Shown: in pieces, positions 59,688-64,000 of the stretch
Layout of the letters: every line of letters begins with the position of its first letter
Numbering within the stretch: position 1 is the stretch's first letter
Source of the DNA: Opitutaceae bacterium
Lineage (GTDB): Bacteria; Verrucomicrobiota; Verrucomicrobiia; Opitutales; Opitutaceae
Direction: 5' to 3'
DNA length: 64,000 nucleotides
Assembly (NCBI GenBank): GCA_016711225.1
Contig: JADJTK010000007.1
Coordinates: 124,001 to 188,000 of the forward strand
Translations under genes and position numbers: made by a program
The notes under the pieces: model-generated
The model's database searches: none
What the model saw: the letters and a program-made list of their open reading frames with translations, nothing else
Told to the model about the DNA's origin: nothing

Positions 59688-59869
59688 AAGGCAGAACCAC
59701 ACGACAGGCGGCGCAAAAACCACAAAAGACCACAAGGCGCTCCGGTCTTCCCATTCCGCCTCAGCCCCGCGCCCTCCGCCGCCTGTCACTTGGACCTTGT
59801 TACTTAGCCCTTCCCCCTTCCGCCCCTCTGCTTTCTTCATTCCAACTTCCACCTTAGCCCCGCGCCCTC

Positions 59870-62047
59870 ATGCCCTCCGCACCCACGCGCATCCTGATCG
59901 TCGAGGACGACGCCGGGCTCGCAGAACTCTTCGACGAGCTTCTCACGAAAGACGGCGCGCTGTGCGCGCACGTGGAAAGCGGCCGGCTCTGCCTCGACTG
60001 GCTGGCTAGCCGGCAGGCCGATTTGCTGCTCATCGACTATTCACTGCCCGATCTGCTGGCGCCCGCCTTGGTGGAGGTCTTGCGCGAGACCGGCCGGCTG
60101 CCGCCGTTCATCATCGTCACCGGCCACGGCGACGAGCGGGTGGCTGTGGCCATGATGAAGCTCGGCGCGCGCGACTACCTCGTAAAAGACAACCTCGTGC
60201 TCGACCGCCTGCCCTCCGTGGTCAAGCGCACCCTACAGGAGCTGGACAACGAGCGGCGCCTGGCCGCCTCCGAAGCGGCCCTACGCGCGGAAACTCAGCG
60301 CGCCGACCAGTATTTCGAAAATGCTGCAGTGATGATGCTCGTGCTCGATCGGGAGGGTCGCGTACAACGCATCAACCAGGCCGGTTGCGAGATTCTCGGC
60401 CTTCCACCTGCGGAGGTGCTCGGCCGCAACTGGTTCGACTACTTCATCCCCCAAAAAAACCGCGACGGCGTCCGCGAGATCTTCCACCGATTGATGGCAG
60501 GGCAACTGGACCAGACCCGCCACGCTGAGCACCCCGTGCTCAACCGCGCCGGTGAGGAGCGTCTACTGGCCTGGCACAACAGCCTCATCCGCGACGACAC
60601 GGGGGCCATCACCGGAGTGCTCGGGTCGGCTGAGGACATCACCGACCGACACCAGGCGGAGGCGGCCCAGCGCGAACACGAGGCGTTCCGCAAACGCGTC
60701 TTCGAGAGTTCGCAAATGCCCATCATCGTGATGGAGGCGCACAGCTACCGCTACATCGACTGCAATCCCGCCGCTGTGGCCATCTACCACTGCGCCTCCC
60801 GTGCCGAACTCCTGGGCCACACGCCCATGGATTTCTCCTCCCCCGTCCAATACGACGGCACCCCCGCCCCGATCAAGGCGCGCTTCTACATCGAGCGTTC
60901 GCTCGCGGAAGGCCGTATCGTCTTCGAGTGGCTCCATCAAAGAGCCGATGGGGAACTCTGGGACGCCGAGGTCCACCTGATGAGCTTCACGTCCAACGAC
61001 CGCCGCTTCCTGCAGTTCACCCTGCAGGACATCACCGAGCGCCGACGCGCAGCAGCCGCCCTAAGGCACCACCGGGAGATGCTCGCCCGCACCGAGCACC
61101 TCGCGCAAATTGGTAGTTGGGAATGGGATTCGTCGACGGACACCGTGCGCTGGTCCGCGGAGTTGTTCCGCCTATTCCAGCGCAACCCGGCGGAAGGCGC
61201 TCCCTCCTTCGCGGAACAGGCCAAGCTCTACCTCCCGGAGGACATGCAGCGGCTCAAGGCCGCCGTGGCGGCCACCCTCAGCCAGGGCACGCCCTACGAA
61301 CTCGAGCTGCGCGGCGTTCGTGGCGACGGCATGATCCGCGTTTACTTGGCCAGCGGCCATTCTGAGCAGGGACCGGACCGCCCCGCCGTGCGGTTATTCG
61401 GCGCGCTTCAGGACATCACCGAGCGGGTGATCACTCTCCAGGCGCTGAAGGAGAGTGAGGAGAAATTTGCCACCGCCTTCCGCGCCTCGCCCGTACCCAT
61501 GGCCATCCGCGACCTCGGCACGGATCAATACGTGGATGTCAACGACCGCTGCCTCGCCCTAATGGGCTATGTGCGCGAGGAAATCGTCGGACACGCCCCC
61601 TTGGAGATCGGGTGGATGGCACCGGAGGACCGGGAAAGGAACCGGCACGCATTATCGGCCAACGGGATCGTTACCGACCGCGAGCTCCATCTGCGCCGCA
61701 AGGATGGCACCGAAGTCATCTGTTCCTACAGCACCCATATCATCCAAATCGGCGGTCGTCCTTGCGTACTCTCGACCTCGATCGACGTCACCGAACGCAG
61801 ACGCGCCGAGGCCCAACTCCATCAGAGAATGGAGGAACTCAAACGCTCCACCGCCGAACTGCAGGCGAGCAACGAAGAGCTCACGCGCTTCAACCGCGCC
61901 GCGACCGACCGGGAACTGCGCATGATCGAGCTGAAGCAGGAAATCAACGATCTGTGCCGCCAAGCCGGCCAGGCGCCCCGCTACGCCCTGGGCTTCATCG
62001 AAACGCGCGATGATTCACCTCCAACTCAAGCACCCCTCCTTGCATGA
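59870..62047 (+). CDS. Receiver plus four-PAS signalling protein without kinase domain
   Basis: A 725-residue protein. The receiver (residues 1-125) has DD in ILIVEDDAG, the Asp in LLIDYSLPD and Lys in YLVKDN. Four PAS/PAC units follow, starting about residues 140, 275, 405 and 535; each ends with a DITERRR- or DVTERRR-type motif. The C-terminus is a coiled coil (RSTAELQASNEELTRFNRAA) ending in ELRMIELKQEINDLCRQAGQ, which closes many PAS proteins but lacks any HisKA, GGDEF or other output. It may pass signals through dimerisation. The stop overlaps the B12 protein's start as ATGA, so translation is coupled. Ligands are unknown. Confidence 0.87.
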   Translation: MPSAPTRILIVEDDAGLAELFDELLTKDGALCAHVESGRLCLDWLASRQADLLLIDYSLPDLLAPALVEVLRETGRLPPFIIVTGHGDERVAVAMMKLGARDYLVKDNLVLDRLPSVVKRTLQELDNERRLAASEAALRAETQRADQYFENAAVMMLVLDREGRVQRINQAGCEILGLPPAEVLGRNWFDYFIPQKNRDGVREIFHRLMAGQLDQTRHAEHPVLNRAGEERLLAWHNSLIRDDTGAITGVLGSAEDITDRHQAEAAQREHEAFRKRVFESSQMPIIVMEAHSYRYIDCNPAAVAIYHCASRAELLGHTPMDFSSPVQYDGTPAPIKARFYIERSLAEGRIVFEWLHQRADGELWDAEVHLMSFTSNDRRFLQFTLQDITERRRAAAALRHHREMLARTEHLAQIGSWEWDSSTDTVRWSAELFRLFQRNPAEGAPSFAEQAKLYLPEDMQRLKAAVAATLSQGTPYELELRGVRGDGMIRVYLASGHSEQGPDRPAVRLFGALQDITERVITLQALKESEEKFATAFRASPVPMAIRDLGTDQYVDVNDRCLALMGYVREEIVGHAPLEIGWMAPEDRERNRHALSANGIVTDRELHLRRKDGTEVICSYSTHIIQIGGRPCVLSTSIDVTERRRAEAQLHQRMEELKRSTAELQASNEELTRFNRAATDRELRMIELKQEINDLCRQAGQAPRYALGFIETRDDSPPTQAPLLA

Positions 62048-62730
62048 GCCCGCCCCCCGAACAGGGCCTTCCCCATGAGACGGAGCGGCTGCTCGCCACC
62101 ATGGTCGAAGCCGACCGTACTGGCGCCGCCCTGGTTCTCGACCAGATTCTGGCGACAGGAGTGCCCCCCGAACGTATCATCGCTGAGATCCTCGACCCGG
62201 CCCTCGTCAAGCTGGGTCGCCTGTGGGGTGCGGAAAGCGTCTCGCTCACCCAGACATTTGTGGCCGCCAAGATCGCCGAGGACGTGCTGGTGCGCTGCGT
62301 ACCGGCCGCGGGCTCGGCGGCGGCCCACCACAGCCCGGTGGTCATCGGCAACATCGAGGACGATTTCCACAGTCTGGGGCGACGCATCGTAGGCTCGTTC
62401 CTGCGAGCCGCCGGCTGGGAGGTGCACGACCTGGGCAACGACGTCCTGCCCGAGCAGTTCGTGGACAAGGCCCTCGAGGTGGGCGCGGTGGTGGTGGGCG
62501 CTTCCGCGATGATGCAGACCACCGCACTCAATATTCGAAAGCTACGCACCCTGATCGACGCCCGCGGTCTGCAGGGGCGGCTAAAGCTGGCGGTCGGCGG
62601 GGCGGTCTTCAACTGGCGGCCCGACCTCGTCGCCGAGGTGGGCGGCGACGGCACCGCCCCAAATGCCGCCGGCGTCGACGCCCTGCTGCACCGTCTCCAA
62701 GCCGAGGCGAGAGGAGCCCCCGCCCCATGA
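62044..62730 (+). CDS. Corrinoid (B12)-binding protein of methyltransferase type
   Basis: A 228-residue protein with an N-terminal four-helix cap (residues ~15-90, including ATGVPPERIIAEILDPALVK, then LGRLWGAESVSLTQTF) and a C-terminal B12-binding Rossmann domain. The lower-ligand His motif DxHxxG appears as DDFHSLGRRIVG, and SALMMQT-like VVVGASAMMQTTALNIRKL and LKLAVGGAVFN follow. This layout is that of MtaC/MtbC-type corrinoid proteins. Both ends overlap neighbours as ATGA, tying it to the PAS protein upstream and the UroD-family gene downstream. It may carry methyl groups or sense the corrinoid state. Confidence 0.92.
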   Translation: MSPPPEQGLPHETERLLATMVEADRTGAALVLDQILATGVPPERIIAEILDPALVKLGRLWGAESVSLTQTFVAAKIAEDVLVRCVPAAGSAAAHHSPVVIGNIEDDFHSLGRRIVGSFLRAAGWEVHDLGNDVLPEQFVDKALEVGAVVVGASAMMQTTALNIRKLRTLIDARGLQGRLKLAVGGAVFNWRPDLVAEVGGDGTAPNAAGVDALLHRLQAEARGAPAP

Positions 62731-64000
62731 ACGCCTACGAACGGGTGATGAACACCCTCCAAGGGCTTCCGGTGGACCGCGTGCCCGTCTTCGCCGTGCT
62801 GAGCACGTACGGCGGCAAGCTCACCGGCACCGACTTGCGCACCCTCTACAGCGATGCCTCCGCCTATGTCGCCGGGCAATGCGCCGTCCAAGACACCTTC
62901 GGCCTGGATCTGGTGTTGGCGCCGTTCGACTACAGCGCCATCGCGGAGGCGTTCGGCGGAGAAGTGGCTTGGTTCACCGATCAGGCGCCCAATCTGAAAC
63001 GCCCCGCCACCCGCACGGCTGCCGAAGCGCTGGCCCTGCCCCTGCCCGATCCACACCACACCGGGCGCCTGCCCGTCAGCTTGGAAGCCGTACGCCGGCT
63101 CGCCGCAATCTACCAAGGCCGTGTTCCCGTCTTCGCCGCGATTCCCGGCCCCGGCGCCATGCCAACGATGATCCTCGGGCTGGAAGCTTGGCTGGAGATC
63201 GTGCTCTTCGACGAGCCCGCCGCCCGGCGGATTCTAGAGTGGTCAGGGCGGTTTTTCGTGGACTGGGCCAACGCGCTGCTGGCCGCAGGAGCCACCGGGT
63301 TGGTCGTCACCGAGCCCGTTGCAGCGCTGGAGATCATGCCGCGCACTCTCTTCGCCAAGCGATTTCTGCCCCACCTCCACACCCAGTTTGCGCAGGTGCG
63401 TGGCCCGATCGTCTTGCACCACACCGGTGGACGCATCGCACACGTCCTCGATCTGCTCCCTGGCCTGCCCGGGCTGGTGGGCGTTGTCATTGGCTCCAAG
63501 GACGATCTGGGGGCGGCACGGCGAGCGCTCGGGCCGGGACTGCTGCTGCTGGGCAATCTCGACAATCTGAGCCTCCCCACGGCCTCCGCTGCGGAGATCC
63601 GCGCGCAGTGCCTGGCCTGCCTGAGGGAGGCGGCGCCAGCGGGCCGCTACATACTGTCGCACTCCGCGGCCGATGTGCCGCTGAGCACGCCGCCGGAGAA
63701 CGTACGGGCGATGCTGGATGCAAGCGTTGAGTATGCGTCCGCGGTGGCGGCGGGCATCCTTCCTGCCGCAGCCGGCGGCGTCCCCGCCGCTCCGGCAAGT
63801 CCCGCTGCTCGGACCGACACGGCTGGACGCCGGCCACGACGGCAGGCGCGGACGCCCGCCGCTACAACAACTCCATCAATACCCGCCGCTTCGGCCACAC
63901 CTACCCAGCTCGATCCCGCAATCCCGGCTGCAAGCCCAGCGCTACGGCAGGCGCAGACGCCCGCCGCGGCCGATCCCCCGACCGTCTGGCTGTGCTGCGG
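62727..64000 (+). CDS. UroD-family (MtaA/MtbA-like) methyltransferase, partial at window end
   Basis: The frame starts ATG 62727 (MNAYERVMNTLQGLPVDRVP), overlapping the B12 gene as ATGA, and is still open at 64000 (at least 424 codons). The first ~340 residues are a uroporphyrinogen decarboxylase-fold domain: RVPVFAVLSTYGG, FGLDLVLAPFDYSAIAEAFG, VVTEPVAALEIMPRTLF, GPIVLHHTGGRIAHVL and LLLGNLDNLSLPT, typical of methylcobamide:CoM methyltransferase relatives rather than heme enzymes. After ENVRAMLDASVEYA comes a ~75-residue Ala/Pro/Thr-rich linker containing two copies of a CGGCAGGCGC(G/A)GACGCCCGCCGC repeat (about 63840 and 63944). It then reads TVWLCCG, possibly the start of a DUF1638-like second domain (inference). 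Confidence 0.88.
   Translation, partial: MNAYERVMNTLQGLPVDRVPVFAVLSTYGGKLTGTDLRTLYSDASAYVAGQCAVQDTFGLDLVLAPFDYSAIAEAFGGEVAWFTDQAPNLKRPATRTAAEALALPLPDPHHTGRLPVSLEAVRRLAAIYQGRVPVFAAIPGPGAMPTMILGLEAWLEIVLFDEPAARRILEWSGRFFVDWANALLAAGATGLVVTEPVAALEIMPRTLFAKRFLPHLHTQFAQVRGPIVLHHTGGRIAHVLDLLPGLPGLVGVVIGSKDDLGAARRALGPGLLLLGNLDNLSLPTASAAEIRAQCLACLREAAPAGRYILSHSAADVPLSTPPENVRAMLDASVEYASAVAAGILPAAAGGVPAAPASPAARTDTAGRRPRRQARTPAATTTPSIPAASATPTQLDPAIPAASPALRQAQTPAAADPPTVWLCC

Noticed and set aside
62663..63730. 355-residue plus-strand frame beginning inside the B12 gene
   Set aside because: It overlaps the UroD-family gene in another frame, is Arg/Pro-rich and shows no motif, whereas the 62727 frame has clear family motifs and ATGA coupling.

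Overview
The window looks like a chromosomal piece from a high-GC member of the Verrucomicrobiota, most likely near Opitutaceae. This is inferred from the gene mix: RNase HII beside RNase HIII, McsA/McsB/ClpC without CtsR, S21, SufT, CimA, a giant bacterial alpha-2-macroglobulin, BspA-type LRR proteins and secreted Ig-like proteins. The pyrimidine-rich 5' leaders and dispersed hairpin repeats fit the same picture. No phylogeny could be run.

Layout: 0.1-4.4 kb is a MoxR/DUF58/SpoIIM-like/RDD operon. 4.6-8.3 kb holds divergent glgA and rnr. 8.5-12.1 kb is a FIST protein followed by a PAS hybrid histidine kinase. 12.3-14.3 kb holds rnhB and rnhC side by side. 14.6-20.5 kb is one alpha-2-macroglobulin gene, broken as given. 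21-27.5 kb carries a GDSL hydrolase, mutY, a thioredoxin-fold protein with an altered active site, a sugar-phosphate isomerase-like protein, rpsU and a membrane glycosyltransferase. 28.2-37.3 kb has three paralogous secreted LRR proteins in tandem, flanked by hairpin repeats. 37.8-41 kb has cimA with a probable isoleucine attenuator, an SDR and tRNA-Thr(CGT). 41.3-49.4 kb has sufT, sppA, clpC, mcsB, mcsA and ilvE. 49.5-54.5 kb has two large secreted proteins sharing an N-terminal module.

The most striking region is 55.5-64 kb. One open frame encodes a Cu(I) P1B-type ATPase followed by an ETR1-like ethylene-binding membrane domain (copper-ligand Cys and His conserved at exact plant spacing) and a histidine kinase. 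In plants the copper ATPase RAN1 supplies copper to the ethylene receptor ETR1, so this looks like a bacterial one-polypeptide version of that pair. It is followed by an Rcp1-like response regulator, then by three genes overlapping at ATGA: a receiver/multi-PAS protein, a corrinoid-binding protein and a UroD-family methyltransferase that runs off the window. A copper-dependent gas or redox sensor linked to corrinoid methyl transfer is a reasonable but untested reading.

Caution: at least six genes are broken by single-base indels (five deletions, one insertion), and two more lesions lie in alpha-2-macroglobulin and the first LRR gene. Several hit core genes (mutY, mcsA), so sequencing or assembly error is as likely as gene decay. 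The same doubt applies to the ATPase-kinase junction.
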